From Nocardioides sp. Root1257 (lineage in GTDB: Bacteria; Actinomycetota; Actinomycetes; Propionibacteriales; Nocardioidaceae), in contig NZ_LMDV01000001.1 of assembly GCF_001425175.1 (NCBI RefSeq), positions 248,001 through 312,000 of the forward strand: a DNA stretch of 64,000 nt, given 5' to 3'. The notes below the pieces were generated by a model. That model made no database searches. It saw nothing but the letters and a program-made list of their open reading frames with translations, and was not told where the DNA came from. Each line of letters opens with the position of its first letter. The stretch's first letter is position 1. The position numbers and the translations under genes are program-made. Positions 1 to 8,569 of this stretch are shown here, piece by piece.

Positions 1-1
1 C

Positions 2-703
2 ACCGGAACCGGCACCGCCGTCCTGGTCGAGGTGGACTCCGGGCAGCACCGCACCGGCGCCGCTCCCGCCGAGGCCGGTCAGGTCGCGGCAGCGGCCGCT
101 GAGGCGGGACTGCCGGTCCGGGGCGTCTTCACCTTCCCCGGGCACGGCTACTCCCCCGACGCCAAGGCGTCGGCGGCCGCGGACGAGGCGGCCGCACTGG
201 CCGTCGCGGTGGCCTCGTTCCGCGACGCCGGCCTCGAGCCCGACGTCGTGAGCGGCGGCTCGACGCCGACCCTCGCGCACACCCACACCGACGCCATTAC
301 CGAGGTGCGCCCCGGCGTCTACCTCTTCGGCGACGCCCAGCAGTGGGAGCTCGACGTGGTGTCCCCGGAGTCGATCGCGCTCACCTGCCGGGCCACGGTC
401 GTCAGCCACGCCGGCGGGCACCTGGTCCTCGACAGCGGCAGCAAGGCGCTCGGTGCAGACCGGGCGCCGTACGCCACCGGCTGGGGCCGCCTGCTCGACC
501 ACCCCGAAGCGCGCGTCGTCCAGCTCTCGGAGCACCACGCGGTCGTCGACCTCGGGGGTACGCCGCTGCCTGAGCTGGGCAGCCAGGTCGACGTCGTGCC
601 CAACCACGTGTGCGCGGCGGTCAACCTCGCGGACACCCTCTGGGCCGACGACGGCTCCGCGCTCGTCCCGTGGCCGGTGGCCGCGCGCGGGCGCAATAGC
701 TGA
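2..703 (+). CDS. D-threonine aldolase / D-serine dehydratase-like protein (partial, 5' end missing)
   Basis: The reading frame is open from the window edge, so the N-terminal part with the PLP lysine is not visible; 233 residues remain. The segment VEVDSGQHRTG just inside the edge is the barrel strand typical of the alanine-racemase-like fold of the DSD1/D-threonine aldolase family. Near the C-terminus PNHVC supplies the His and Cys that bind the metal in this family, and it is followed by the usual beta-domain end. Members act on D-threonine, D-serine or related 3-hydroxy-D-amino acids with PLP and a divalent metal in the cytoplasm. The substrate cannot be told from this fragment. The next gene, a lipoprotein, is 30 bp downstream with its own promoter. 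Confidence 0.8.
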   Translation, partial: TGTGTAVLVEVDSGQHRTGAAPAEAGQVAAAAAEAGLPVRGVFTFPGHGYSPDAKASAAADEAAALAVAVASFRDAGLEPDVVSGGSTPTLAHTHTDAITEVRPGVYLFGDAQQWELDVVSPESIALTCRATVVSHAGGHLVLDSGSKALGADRAPYATGWGRLLDHPEARVVQLSEHHAVVDLGGTPLPELGSQVDVVPNHVCAAVNLADTLWADDGSALVPWPVAARGRNS

Positions 704-733
704 GCCGCGACCGAGGGGCCCTACGATCTCGCC

Positions 734-1414
734 ATGCGCTCCCGCCACTACGCCGGTGCCGCCGGCCTCGCGATCATCGCCGCCCTCACCCTCGCCGGCT
801 GCGGCAGCGACTCGGACGGCGACACCGCCTCGGACACCGCTCCGACGACCGCGACCACCAAGTGCACCTACACCGACGACGGGCGTGGCGCCTCGAAGGA
901 GGTCGACCCGCCGTCGGCGGAGGCCACCGAGTCCGGCCAGGTCGCGGTCACGATCGCGACGAGCGCGGGTGACATCAAGGCCGAGTTGGACGCCGACGCC
1001 GCGCCGTGCACCGTCCACTCGTTCGTCTCCCTGGCGAAGCAGGGCTACTTCGACTCCACGAGCTGCCACCGGCTGACCACGAGCGGCATCGCGGTCCTGC
1101 AGTGCGGCGACCCGACCGGCTCCGGCTCCGGCGGCCCCGGCTACTCGTTCAACGACGAGCTCTCCGGCAGCGAGACCTACCCGGCCGGCACGCTCGCCAT
1201 GGCGAACGCCGGGCCGAACACCAACGGCTCCCAGTTCTTCGTCGTGTACGGCGACACGCAGCTCGACCCCGCCTACACGGTCTTCGGGACGATCGACGAC
1301 GCCAGCATCAAGGTCGTCCAGAAAGTCGCCGACGCCGGCACCGACAACGCCTTCGGCGACGGTGACGGACACCCGAACACGCCCGTCGACATCACCAAGG
1401 TGACGGTCGGCTAG
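734..1414 (+). CDS. Cyclophilin-type peptidyl-prolyl cis-trans isomerase lipoprotein
   Basis: A 226-residue protein with a lipoprotein signal peptide (lipobox LAGC, lipidated Cys23), a short Ser/Thr/Asp-rich linker and a cyclophilin domain from about residue 75 on. Cyclophilin landmarks visible are the FV.L...GYFD strand, CHRL, QCGDPTG, MANAGPNTNGSQFF and the YTVFG end. It should catalyse proline isomerisation on the outer face of the membrane. The ATG lies 6 nt behind a TACGAT -10 hexamer (722-727), so the transcript is probably leaderless and this start is preferred. The core is slightly divergent: the usual phenylalanine-rich HR.I..F.IQ strand reads HRLTTSGIAVLQ, so activity may be modest. 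Convergent with the SDR gene that follows. Confidence 0.88.
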   Translation: MRSRHYAGAAGLAIIAALTLAGCGSDSDGDTASDTAPTTATTKCTYTDDGRGASKEVDPPSAEATESGQVAVTIATSAGDIKAELDADAAPCTVHSFVSLAKQGYFDSTSCHRLTTSGIAVLQCGDPTGSGSGGPGYSFNDELSGSETYPAGTLAMANAGPNTNGSQFFVVYGDTQLDPAYTVFGTIDDASIKVVQKVADAGTDNAFGDGDGHPNTPVDITKVTVG

Positions 1415-1421
1415 ACCCTGC

Positions 1422-2303
1422 CTACAGCGGGAACCGGACCCCGGTCATCTCCTCGGACCGCTCCCACAGCCCGCGAGCCAGGTCGGGGTCGACGGCCGCC
1501 CGGCTGCGGGCGACCCCGGTCGGCCAGCCGCTCATCTCCTTGAAGCCGTCGGGGCCGATGAAGCTGTTGCCCGGGATGTCCATGGTGGCGGCGTAGAGCG
1601 AGCTCAGCGCGCCCTTCTCGACCGACATCCCGGCGACCTTGTGTCCCCAGGAGCCGACCCAGGTCTTGAGCGCGTTGCCGGTGTTGCCGGTGATCGACGT
1701 CGCCGTAGAGCCCGGGTGCGCGGCCACCGAGCGGACCGTCGAGCCGGCCGCGGTGAGCCGCCGCTGCAGCTCCGCCATGAAGAGCAGGTTGGCGAGCTTG
1801 GAGGTCGTGTACGCCGTGAACCCCTTGTAGGGGCGGCGTTCCCAATTCAGGTCCGTCAGGTCGAGCTTCGCCAGCCGGTGGCTGTCGGACGAGATCGCCA
1901 CCACCCGGTCGCTGATCTGCGGCAGCATCAGGTTGGCGAGGGCGAAGTGGCCGAGGTGGTTGGTGGCCAGCTGGATCTCGAAGCCGTCGACGGTCAGCGC
2001 GTAGGGCACGGCCAGCACGCCGGCGTTGTTGATCAGCACGTCGACCGGGCCGATCTCGGCGGCGAACTCGCGCACCGAGGCCAGGTCGGCGACGTCGAGC
2101 CGGCGTACCTCGACCTTGCCGGTGAGCGTGGCTGCGGCCGCCTCCCCCTTGGCCTCGTTGCGTACGGCGAGCACCACCTCCGCGCCGTTCGCCGCCAGCA
2201 CGCGAGCGGTCTCGAGCCCGAGGCCGCCGCTGCCGCCCGTGACGACGAAGCGTCGACCGTCCTGGCGCTGGTCCGCGACCCAGCGACCGTCCTTGCCGCC
2301 CAT
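1422..2303 (-). CDS. Short-chain dehydrogenase/reductase (retinol-dehydrogenase-like)
   Basis: A 293-residue classical SDR. The nucleotide-binding motif TGGSGGLG is at residues 22-29, the NNAG strand near residue 92, the catalytic Ser in AISSDSHR and the YTTSK motif (Tyr and Lys) near 166-170. It resembles the actinobacterial light-dependent protochlorophyllide reductase/retinol dehydrogenase-like group that reduces small carbonyl compounds with NAD(P)H; the substrate is unknown. Its ATG overlaps the TGA of the upstream OsmC gene by one base (TGATG), so the two are translationally coupled and probably expressed together, perhaps in oxidative or electrophile stress. An N-terminal extension of about 18 residues precedes the Rossmann fold. 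Confidence 0.85.
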   Translation of the reverse strand: MGGKDGRWVADQRQDGRRFVVTGGSGGLGLETARVLAANGAEVVLAVRNEAKGEAAAATLTGKVEVRRLDVADLASVREFAAEIGPVDVLINNAGVLAVPYALTVDGFEIQLATNHLGHFALANLMLPQISDRVVAISSDSHRLAKLDLTDLNWERRPYKGFTAYTTSKLANLLFMAELQRRLTAAGSTVRSVAAHPGSTATSITGNTGNALKTWVGSWGHKVAGMSVEKGALSSLYAATMDIPGNSFIGPDGFKEMSGWPTGVARSRAAVDPDLARGLWERSEEMTGVRFPL

Positions 2304-2728
2304 CAGGCCTCGCCGTAGGTGATGTCGGCGCCGACCTTGATGGTGCGTCCGACGGTGCAGAGCCGGTCGCGCGTCTTCTCCATCGCGCTCGGCATCACCT
2401 CGCGGGCCCGGTCGCCGGCCTCCCCCTCGGGGAACCGGACGTCGAAGGTGACGCGGAGGTCGACGAGCCGGTTGCCCTGGTCGTCACGGATCTTGGTGCC
2501 CTCGGCCACGACGTCGAACGACGTCGCCCCGGCCCGCTTCCCGGTGATCAGGTCGATGTCGATCGCGCCACAGCCGGCCAGCGCGGCCAGCAGCAGCTCG
2601 ACCGGCGTGAAGTCGGGGTCGTCCCCGGAGCCGACCGGCAGCACTCCCCCACGGACGTTGGTGGCCTTGTAGCGGCCCTCGCCCATCTTGGTCAGGTCGA
2701 CTCGGCGCTCGGCTCCCTCGGTGGTCAT
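2303..2728 (-). CDS. OsmC/Ohr family protein
   Basis: A 141-residue OsmC-like protein. I place the start at 2728 (MTTEGAERRVDL), because residues upstream of it in the same frame look noncoding and would run over the divergent gene. The two OsmC-type cysteines are represented by one in LAGCGAIDIDLI and one near the C-terminus (RDRLCTVGR), matching the thiol pair used by the family to reduce organic hydroperoxides. The central helix and the DLRVTFDVRFPEGE strand also fit. It is coupled to the downstream SDR through a TGATG junction. Role: probable detoxification of peroxides in the cytoplasm. Confidence 0.85.
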   Translation of the reverse strand: MTTEGAERRVDLTKMGEGRYKATNVRGGVLPVGSGDDPDFTPVELLLAALAGCGAIDIDLITGKRAGATSFDVVAEGTKIRDDQGNRLVDLRVTFDVRFPEGEAGDRAREVMPSAMEKTRDRLCTVGRTIKVGADITYGEA

Positions 2729-2840
2729 GGGGCACAGCGTGCCAGAACGCCGACACGCCGTGGCTGACCTGGGGACTTGTCTGGGGACCGGGAATCCGGG
2801 ACGGTGGTCTGGACCAGCAACAGCCATCGGAAAGGCGAGC

Positions 2841-3125
2841 ATGCTCACCCTCACCGAAAACGCCACTGCCATCGTCAACGAGATCACCACCCAGCCGGGA
2901 CTCAGCGAGGAGGCCGGCCTGCGGATCACGTCCGCGCCGACCCCCGAGCCGTCCTTCGAGGTCACCGCGGCCGCCCAGGGCGAACCGGGCGACCAGGTCG
3001 TCGAGCAGGGCGGAGCGACCGTCTACCTGGACGAGTCGGCCGCGCTCCTCCTCGACGACAAGATCCTCGACGCCGCGGTCGACACCGCCGGCAAGGTCGA
3101 GTTCGCCCTGGCCCTCCAGGGCTGA
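2841..3125 (+). CDS. HesB/IscA-like small protein without cysteines
   Basis: A 94-residue protein starting at MLTLTENA, preceded by a GAAAGG-type ribosome binding site. Length and pattern (N-terminal LT.NA...I, central GLRI, later strands, ALLLDDKILDA) match proteins that actinobacterial annotation calls HesB/IscA-like Fe-S assembly proteins. No cysteine is present anywhere, so the three Cys of true A-type Fe-S carriers are missing and cluster binding of the usual kind is excluded. Its real role is unknown. It is monocistronic, followed 24 bp downstream by a strong hairpin. Confidence 0.7.
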   Translation: MLTLTENATAIVNEITTQPGLSEEAGLRITSAPTPEPSFEVTAAAQGEPGDQVVEQGGATVYLDESAALLLDDKILDAAVDTAGKVEFALALQG

Positions 3126-3148
3126 GTCCACACGGCACCCCCCCAACC

Positions 3149-3180
3149 GACGGGCCCCGGAACACGGACCGGGGCCCGTC
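3149..3180 (+). terminator. Hairpin terminator after the HesB-like gene
   Basis: A perfect 12-bp stem (GACGGGCCCCGG at 3149-3160 pairing with 3169-3180) and an 8-nt loop. There is no U tract, as is common in high-GC actinobacteria. It separates the HesB-like gene from the reductase gene that starts 30 bp later. Confidence 0.75.
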
Positions 3181-3210
3181 GCCATGTCCGCAGGCTGGAA
3201 GGATCGCCCC

Positions 3211-4206
3211 ATGACCACCACCGCCCGCGAGATCCACCTGGCAGCCCGACCGCAGGGCTGGCCCACGCCCGCCGACTTCCGCACCGTCGACGTCGAGCTG
3301 GCCGACCCCGGGCCCGGCGAGGTGCTGGTGCGCAACACCTCCATGTCGGTCGACCCCTACATGCGCGGGCGCATGAACGACGTGAAGTCCTACGTGCCGC
3401 CGTTCGCCCTCGATGCGGTCATGGACGGTGGCGCCGTCGGTGAGGTCATCGCGTCCGGTGCGGACGGCCTCGAGGTCGGCGACACCGTGCTCCACCAGGC
3501 CGGCTGGCGCACGCACGCGCTGCTCTCCGCGAAGGCCGTCCGCAAGGTCGACGTCTCCCAGGTCCCTGCCTCGGCGTACCTCGGAGCGCTCGGCATGCCG
3601 GGCATGACGGCGTACGTCGGCCTGACCCGGATCGCCCCGGTCGAGGAGGGCGACACGGTCTTCATCTCCGGCGCCGCCGGCGCTGTCGGCTCCGCGGCGG
3701 GACAGATCGCCAAGCAGCTCGGCGCCGCGAAGGTGATCGGCTCCGCCGGCTCGGCCGAGAAGTGCGAGTGGCTGACCGAGCTGGGCTTCGACGTCGCCCT
3801 CAACTACAAGGACGCCCCCATCGGCCGGCAGCTGCGCGAGCACGGCCCGGTGAACGTCTACTTCGACAACGTCGGCGGCGAGCACCTCGAGGCCGCGATC
3901 TTCGCGATGGCCGACCACGGGCGGATCGCCGAGTGCGGGATGATCGCCGACTACAACGCCGACGGTGCGCCCGCCGGCCCGCGCAACATGATGATGCTGA
4001 TCAGCAAGCGCCTCACCCTGCGCGGCTTCATCGTCACCGACCACGGCGACGCCACCTCGGAGTTCTACCGCCGCGCCGGCGCCTGGGTCGCCGACGGCTC
4101 ACTCACCTGGCGCGAGACCGTCGTGGACGGCATCGACAACGCAGTCGACGCGTTCCTCGGCCTCCACCGCGGCGACAACACCGGGAAGATGCTCGTGCGG
4201 CTCTGA
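3211..4206 (+). CDS. NADP-dependent medium-chain oxidoreductase (alkenal/curcumin reductase-like)
   Basis: A 331-residue zinc-free MDR enzyme. The ATG at 3211 is chosen over one 27 bp upstream because GGAAGGA lies 8 nt before it. Signature stretches are VDPYMRGRM in the N-terminal catalytic domain, a GAAGAVG nucleotide-binding loop near residue 150, YFDNVGGEH and GRIAECGMIADYN in the C-terminal part, all typical of the leukotriene B4 12-hydroxydehydrogenase / curcumin reductase / YncB group. These enzymes reduce alpha,beta-unsaturated ketones and aldehydes using NADPH. It is convergent with fhs, with only 22 bp between the stop codons. Confidence 0.88.
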   Translation: MTTTAREIHLAARPQGWPTPADFRTVDVELADPGPGEVLVRNTSMSVDPYMRGRMNDVKSYVPPFALDAVMDGGAVGEVIASGADGLEVGDTVLHQAGWRTHALLSAKAVRKVDVSQVPASAYLGALGMPGMTAYVGLTRIAPVEEGDTVFISGAAGAVGSAAGQIAKQLGAAKVIGSAGSAEKCEWLTELGFDVALNYKDAPIGRQLREHGPVNVYFDNVGGEHLEAAIFAMADHGRIAECGMIADYNADGAPAGPRNMMMLISKRLTLRGFIVTDHGDATSEFYRRAGAWVADGSLTWRETVVDGIDNAVDAFLGLHRGDNTGKMLVRL

Positions 4207-4228
4207 GCGCCGCGGTGACCGAGCACGG

Positions 4229-5908
4229 TCAGGACAGGCCGACGATGGTCCCGTCGTCGAGAAGGTCGATCCGGGAGGCAGCCGGGGTGGCCGGCAGCCC
4301 GGGCATCGTCATGACGTCGCCGCACACCAGGACCACGAAGCCCGCGCCCGCGGAGAGCCGCACCTCGCGCACGTGCAGGTCGTGGCCGGTCGGGGCTCCG
4401 CGCAGCGTGGCGTCGGTCGAGAACGAGTACTGCGTCTTGGCGACGCACACCGGCAGCCCGCCGTACCCGTCGGCCTCGAGACGGTCGAGCCGCCGCCTGG
4501 CCTTGCCGTCCCACGTCACGCTGGTGGCTCCGTAGAGCCGGTGGGCAAGCGTCTCCGCCTTCTCCCTGAGCGGGAGCGTGTCGGGGTAGGTGAACGAGAA
4601 CGTCGACGGACCGGCGTCGTCGAGCAGGTCGAGCACGCCCTTCGCCAGGTCGGTCGCGCCGGCGCCGCCCTCGGCGAAGTGGGTGGCCGGGTGGGTCCGG
4701 ACCCCCAGCTCGTCGACCAGCTCGACCACCGCGGCGACCTCGGCGTCCGTGTCGGTCGGGAAGCGGTTCAGCGCCACGACGCAGGGGATCCCGAACACCT
4801 CACGGACGTTGTGCAGGTGCCGGGAGAGGTTCTCGATGCCGCGCTCCACGGCTCCCAGGTCCTCTCGACCGAGGTCGGGCACGTCCACCCCGCCGTGGAA
4901 CTTGAGCGCCCGCACCGTGGCCACGACCACCGCGGCATCCGGACGGAGACCGGACTTGCGGCACTTGATGTCGACGAACTTCTCTGCCCCCAGGTCGGCC
5001 CCGAACCCGGCCTCCGTCACGACGTAGTCGGTCAACCGCAGCGCCGCCCGGGTCGCGACGACCGAGCTGCAGCCGTGCGCGATGTTCGCGAACGGCCCAC
5101 CGTGAACGAACGCCGGGGTGTGCTCCAGTGTCTGCACCAGGTTGGGCGCGATCGCGTCGCGCAGCAGCACGGCCATCGCGCCGTGGGCGTCGAGCTCCCG
5201 GGCCGTGATCGGCGTCTTCTCGCGGGTGTAGCCGACCACGATGTCGCCTATCCGGCTCTTGAGGTCGGCCCAGGACTCGGTCAGGCAGAAGATCGCCATC
5301 AGCTCCGAGGCCACGACGATGTCGAAGCCCTCCTCGCGCGGGTAGCCGTTAGCGGGGCCGCCGAGCCCGACCACCACGTCGCGAAGCGCCCGGTCGTTGA
5401 GGTCGAGGACCCGCTTCCAGTCCACCGAGCGAGCGTCGATGCCGAGTGCGTTGCCATGATGGATGTGGTTGTCCACCAGGGCCGCCAGCAGGTTGTTGGC
5501 GGCTGCGATCGCCGCGAAGTCGCCGGTGAAGTGCAGGTTGATGTCGGTCATCGGCACCACCTGGGCCCAGCCGCCGCCGGCCGCGCCGCCCTTCATGCCG
5601 AACACCGGACCCATCGACGGCTCGCGCAGACAGGCCATCGCCTTCAACCCGAGCCCCCGCAGGGCGTCGGCCAGCCCGACCGTGGTGGTCGTCTTGCCCT
5701 CGCCCGCCGGTGTCGGCGACATCGCCGTCATCAGGATCAGCTTGCCGAGCGGGCGGTCCGCGAGGGACTGGAGGTACCCCAGGTCGACCTTCGCCTTGTG
5801 GTGGCCGTACGGCACCAGGTGGACGGCGTCGATGCCCAGCTCCTCCTGGGCGACCTGGGTGATGGGGAGCAGCTCCGCGGCGTTCGCGATCTCGATGTCC
5901 GACAGCAC
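4229..5908 (-). CDS. fhs: Formate--tetrahydrofolate ligase
   Basis: A 559-residue enzyme that makes 10-formyl-THF from formate, THF and ATP. The ATP-binding loop PTPAGEGKT is at residues 65-73; other family blocks are [27 protein letters not shown] and [11 protein letters not shown]. Length equals the family norm (about 555-560). The GTG start directly abuts the TGA of the upstream fchA gene, so the two form one operon that interconverts formate, 10-formyl-THF and 5,10-methenyl-THF. With the glycine cleavage genes later in the window it belongs to one-carbon supply. Confidence 0.97.
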   Translation of the reverse strand: MLSDIEIANAAELLPITQVAQEELGIDAVHLVPYGHHKAKVDLGYLQSLADRPLGKLILMTAMSPTPAGEGKTTTTVGLADALRGLGLKAMACLREPSMGPVFGMKGGAAGGGWAQVVPMTDINLHFTGDFAAIAAANNLLAALVDNHIHHGNALGIDARSVDWKRVLDLNDRALRDVVVGLGGPANGYPREEGFDIVVASELMAIFCLTESWADLKSRIGDIVVGYTREKTPITARELDAHGAMAVLLRDAIAPNLVQTLEHTPAFVHGGPFANIAHGCSSVVATRAALRLTDYVVTEAGFGADLGAEKFVDIKCRKSGLRPDAAVVVATVRALKFHGGVDVPDLGREDLGAVERGIENLSRHLHNVREVFGIPCVVALNRFPTDTDAEVAAVVELVDELGVRTHPATHFAEGGAGATDLAKGVLDLLDDAGPSTFSFTYPDTLPLREKAETLAHRLYGATSVTWDGKARRRLDRLEADGYGGLPVCVAKTQYSFSTDATLRGAPTGHDLHVREVRLSAGAGFVVLVCGDVMTMPGLPATPAASRIDLLDDGTIVGLS

Positions 5909-6466
5909 TCAGGCACTCCCCTTCGCGACGCCCATGCGGCGCAGTAGTCGTGAGCGGGCCTCCGAGTCCGGCAGCGCACGCAGGTTGGACTCGACGTTCA
6001 TCCGCGCGATCGCGGACCCGGCCCGGGCCACCTCGCCGGCGGCGACCAGGTCGGACCGCAGCCCGGCCCTGGCGGCAGGCCGCAGCAGGTCGATCAGCAC
6101 CAGCACCTCGATCGCGGCCTCGACGACCTGCGCCTGTGGTTCGGACGCCCCCAGGAGCGCTGCACCGATGGCCGCGGTCCGCTCCTCGTCGTACGACGCC
6201 CCGCGGGGCAGTGCCCACGCGTCGGCCACGGCACCGAAGGCCCGCTCGTCCTCGACGACCAGCTGCCGCGCCCGGGCCATGAGCAGCTCGGCCCGCTCGA
6301 CCAGCTCCGGCGCCTCGCAGTAGCGCGCCACCATGGCCACGAGCGCCGCGGCCTGGGCGGTGCACTGGGCCGCGACCGAACCGCCCGCCGGCGTCGGGGT
6401 CCGGGCGGCGAGACGGTCCAGGAAGTCGGTGACCGTCCCGGTGTCCACGCCAGCGTCGTGCGCCAC
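5909..6466 (-). CDS. fchA: Methenyl-THF cyclohydrolase, FTCD cyclodeaminase-like
   Basis: A 185-residue protein of the cyclodeaminase/cyclohydrolase family, carrying the signature TPTPAGGS at residues 23-30 and an otherwise helical sequence. Family members either release ammonia from formimino-THF or hydrolyse 5,10-methenyl-THF to 10-formyl-THF. Because it is the first gene of a two-gene operon with fhs, the cyclohydrolase role is more likely. The GTG at 6466 is supported by a TAGCGT -10 (6473-6478) six nucleotides upstream, indicating a leaderless transcript. Confidence 0.88.
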   Translation of the reverse strand: MAHDAGVDTGTVTDFLDRLAARTPTPAGGSVAAQCTAQAAALVAMVARYCEAPELVERAELLMARARQLVVEDERAFGAVADAWALPRGASYDEERTAAIGAALLGASEPQAQVVEAAIEVLVLIDLLRPAARAGLRSDLVAAGEVARAGSAIARMNVESNLRALPDSEARSRLLRRMGVAKGSA

Positions 6467-6550
6467 GAGCCCACGCTAGTGCTGCCGCTGTCCGGCGCAA
6501 CCCCCAGAGGACACAGCCGAGTGCCTGCTCACCCCTCAAAGGCCGAGGCC

Positions 6551-7456
6551 TCAGGCCTCCGGCGGCGTGGCGCGGGCGTAGGCCTCCCACGACGACAGGA
6601 TCGGGCCGGAGACGTCCCAGTCCGTCGGAGCCTCGAAGTACGTCGGGTGGTTCTTCTCCGTGTAGGCGCGGATCGCGGGAGGTACGTCGTCGAGCCCGCG
6701 GATCGTCTTGCGGCTGTGGAGGCGGCCGGTCATCACGCCGCCCTCCAGGTCCGAGCCGCCCATCCGCATCCAGGGCCAGAACGGCGAGACGCGGGAGAAG
6801 CCGGCGCGGAAGTGGGCCGAGGCGAGGTCGCGGTCCTCGAGCTCGCGCCGGGACGTGTAGATCACGAAGTGCTCCGAGGGGTTGATCTGCTCCCCGGTCG
6901 AGGACCGGGGCCAGCCCGACGGGGTGACGGGGTTGGGGTACTCGTGCGCGTAGTCCCACTCGAGCAGCACCTCGTCGCCGTACACCGCCCACGGCAGGAG
7001 GAAGGGCAGGGTGCCGTCGGCGCCAGCCTCGACGTTCTCGTTCATGGCGACGCCGTGCTCCTCCGCGTCCCCGACGTACAGCGTCGGCATCTCGAGGGTG
7101 AGCTCGCCGCCGATCCGGTCGTTGAGGAACGGGAAGACCTCGACCCTCTCCCCCGTGAACGGGTTGTCCCAGGTCTCGATCACCTCGCCCGACCGGAGGT
7201 CGTAGAAGAAGCCGGTCTCCTTGCCGCGCATCTGGAGACGCTCGGCCGCCCCCTCCCCGACGAACCGGACCTTGGTGATGCCGGTGCCGGCGTACCCGAA
7301 CAGCGGCTGCAGGCGCCGGGTGCCGATCGAGGCGTACATCGCGCCGTGGAACGTCGAGACCAGTGGGTCCTCGCCGAACGTGCCCCAGGTCTTGCCGAAG
7401 GCGTAGAGGTTGTCGCGCGGGGAGGCGGCGAGGTCGAGCGGGACGAAGCGGCTCAC
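6551..7456 (-). CDS. DUF1838 family protein
   Basis: A 301-residue protein rich in Trp, Tyr and Phe that matches the DUF1838 family: the opening VPLDLAASPRDNLYAFGKTWG, then segments such as WDNPFTGERVEVFPFLNDR and the C-terminal THPTYFEAPTDW-type region. Function is unknown. I use the GTG at 7456 because a TATATT -10 (7464-7469) sits 7 nt upstream. It has no signal peptide. It is divergent from an Asp/Glu-racemase-superfamily enzyme plus Dabb protein, with only 30 bp between, suggesting a shared regulator and a common, probably aromatic or dicarboxylic, substrate. Confidence 0.72.
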   Translation of the reverse strand: MSRFVPLDLAASPRDNLYAFGKTWGTFGEDPLVSTFHGAMYASIGTRRLQPLFGYAGTGITKVRFVGEGAAERLQMRGKETGFFYDLRSGEVIETWDNPFTGERVEVFPFLNDRIGGELTLEMPTLYVGDAEEHGVAMNENVEAGADGTLPFLLPWAVYGDEVLLEWDYAHEYPNPVTPSGWPRSSTGEQINPSEHFVIYTSRRELEDRDLASAHFRAGFSRVSPFWPWMRMGGSDLEGGVMTGRLHSRKTIRGLDDVPPAIRAYTEKNHPTYFEAPTDWDVSGPILSSWEAYARATPPEA

Positions 7457-7486
7457 GCGGTGGAATATATCGTCTATCTTTCTCCC
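7457..7486. promoter_or_regulatory. Compact divergent promoter pair
   Basis: This 30-bp, AT-rich gap in a GC-rich region carries two back-to-back -10 hexamers: TATATT for the minus gene (7464-7469, 7 nt before its GTG) and TATCTT for the plus gene (7475-7480, 6 nt before its ATG). They are 5 bp apart, so each -35 region must lie in or beyond the other promoter. The intervening ATATCGTCTAT has weak dyad symmetry and could bind one regulator controlling both directions. Confidence 0.6.
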
Positions 7487-8227
7487 ATGGCCACGATCAC
7501 GAAGGGGCGGCGGTTCGCCCTGGTGCTGCCCTCGACCAACACCTCGGTGGAGCGCGAGTTCCACCACCTCCGCCCCCAGGACTGCTCCTGGCACACCGGC
7601 CGGATCATGATCAAGGCGCCCGCGCTGCACTCGGCCAATGCCTTCCAGGCGTTCCGCGAGTGCCTGAACGAGGCGCTGCCGAGCGCGCTCGAGACCGTGA
7701 TGACCTGCGAGCCCGACTACATCGTGATGGGCATGTCGGCCGAGACGTTCTGGGGCGGCGTGCAGGGCAACGCCGCCTTCGAGCAGGGCGTGCGCGAGAT
7801 GACCGGGCTCGAGGTGACCACCGGCGCGACCGCCGCGGGCGAGGCCCTCAAGGCCTTCGGCGCGCAGCGGATCGGCATCGTCACGCCGTACCAGCCGGTC
7901 GGCGACGAGCAGGTCGTCGCCTACTTCACCGAGCTGGGGTACGACGTCGCCGCGATCACCGGGCTCTGCTCCGCCTCGGCGACCTCGATCGCGGACGAGA
8001 CGCCCGAGACGCTGCGCGAGGCGTTCCTGTCCGTCGACGGTCCCGACGTCGACGCGCTGATCCAGTGCGGCACCAACCTCGAGTGCATCGCCGTCGCCGC
8101 CGAGCTCGAGAAGGAGCTCGGCAAGCCCGTCATCGCCATCAACCTCGCCACCATGTGGCACGCCTTCCGCGTCAACGGCATCGACGACCGGATCGCGGGC
8201 CACGGATCCCTCCTGGAGCTGCACTGA
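7487..8227 (+). CDS. Asp/Glu racemase-superfamily enzyme (maleate isomerase / arylmalonate decarboxylase-like)
   Basis: A 246-residue protein with the fold pattern of maleate cis-trans isomerase and arylmalonate decarboxylase: LVLPSTNTSVEREF at the N-terminus, GVTPY-type strand as IGIVTPYQ, and IQCGTNL near residue 187. Racemases and maleate isomerase use two cysteines; here the first position reads MGMSAETFWGG (no Cys) while the second Cys is kept, a pattern closer to arylmalonate decarboxylase. Substrate unknown. ATG is 6 nt after a TATCTT -10 (leaderless). Its stop overlaps the start of the Dabb gene (TGATG), so the two are co-translated. Confidence 0.8.
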   Translation: MATITKGRRFALVLPSTNTSVEREFHHLRPQDCSWHTGRIMIKAPALHSANAFQAFRECLNEALPSALETVMTCEPDYIVMGMSAETFWGGVQGNAAFEQGVREMTGLEVTTGATAAGEALKAFGAQRIGIVTPYQPVGDEQVVAYFTELGYDVAAITGLCSASATSIADETPETLREAFLSVDGPDVDALIQCGTNLECIAVAAELEKELGKPVIAINLATMWHAFRVNGIDDRIAGHGSLLELH

Positions 8228-8556
8228 TGTTCAACCACGTCGGCCACCTGACCCTCGCCCTCGGCACCACCGACGACCAGGTCGAGGCGATCCTCAGCGG
8301 GCTGCTGGCCCTGCCCGGACAGATCCACGGCCTCGTCGAGGCCGAGGTGGTGCGCGACGCCGGCCTCACCGACGGCAACGCCACGCTCCGCTTCCACATG
8401 CGCTTCGACTCCGAGGAGGCGTGGCGCGTGTACGGCAAGCACCCCGCCCACGTCGCCGTGGTGACCGAGCACATCGCCCCGGTGCTGGGGTCGAAGGCGT
8501 TCGTCCAGTACGACGACGCCGCCGTACGGCGAGGTTTCGCGACGACGCCGGAGTGA
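8227..8556 (+). CDS. Dabb-domain (stress-responsive alpha/beta barrel) protein
   Basis: A 109-residue single-domain protein with the Dabb pattern: FNHVGHLTLALGTTDDQVEAI at the start (HV.L...G.....V), a middle HMRFDSEEAWRVYGKHPAH and a C-terminal V.......FVQYD strand. Such dimeric ferredoxin-like proteins include olivetolic acid cyclase-type and other small-ligand enzymes, but most are unassigned. Coupling to the upstream maleate-isomerase-like gene by a TGATG overlap implies a joint role in the same catabolic step. Confidence 0.8.
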   Translation: MFNHVGHLTLALGTTDDQVEAILSGLLALPGQIHGLVEAEVVRDAGLTDGNATLRFHMRFDSEEAWRVYGKHPAHVAVVTEHIAPVLGSKAFVQYDDAAVRRGFATTPE

Positions 8557-8569
8557 CAACCTCCGGGGC

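Noticed and set aside
7457..8224. Extended DUF1838 frame upstream of 7456
   Set aside because: It runs antisense over the maleate-isomerase-like gene and has low-complexity composition; a GTG with its own -10 explains the real start.
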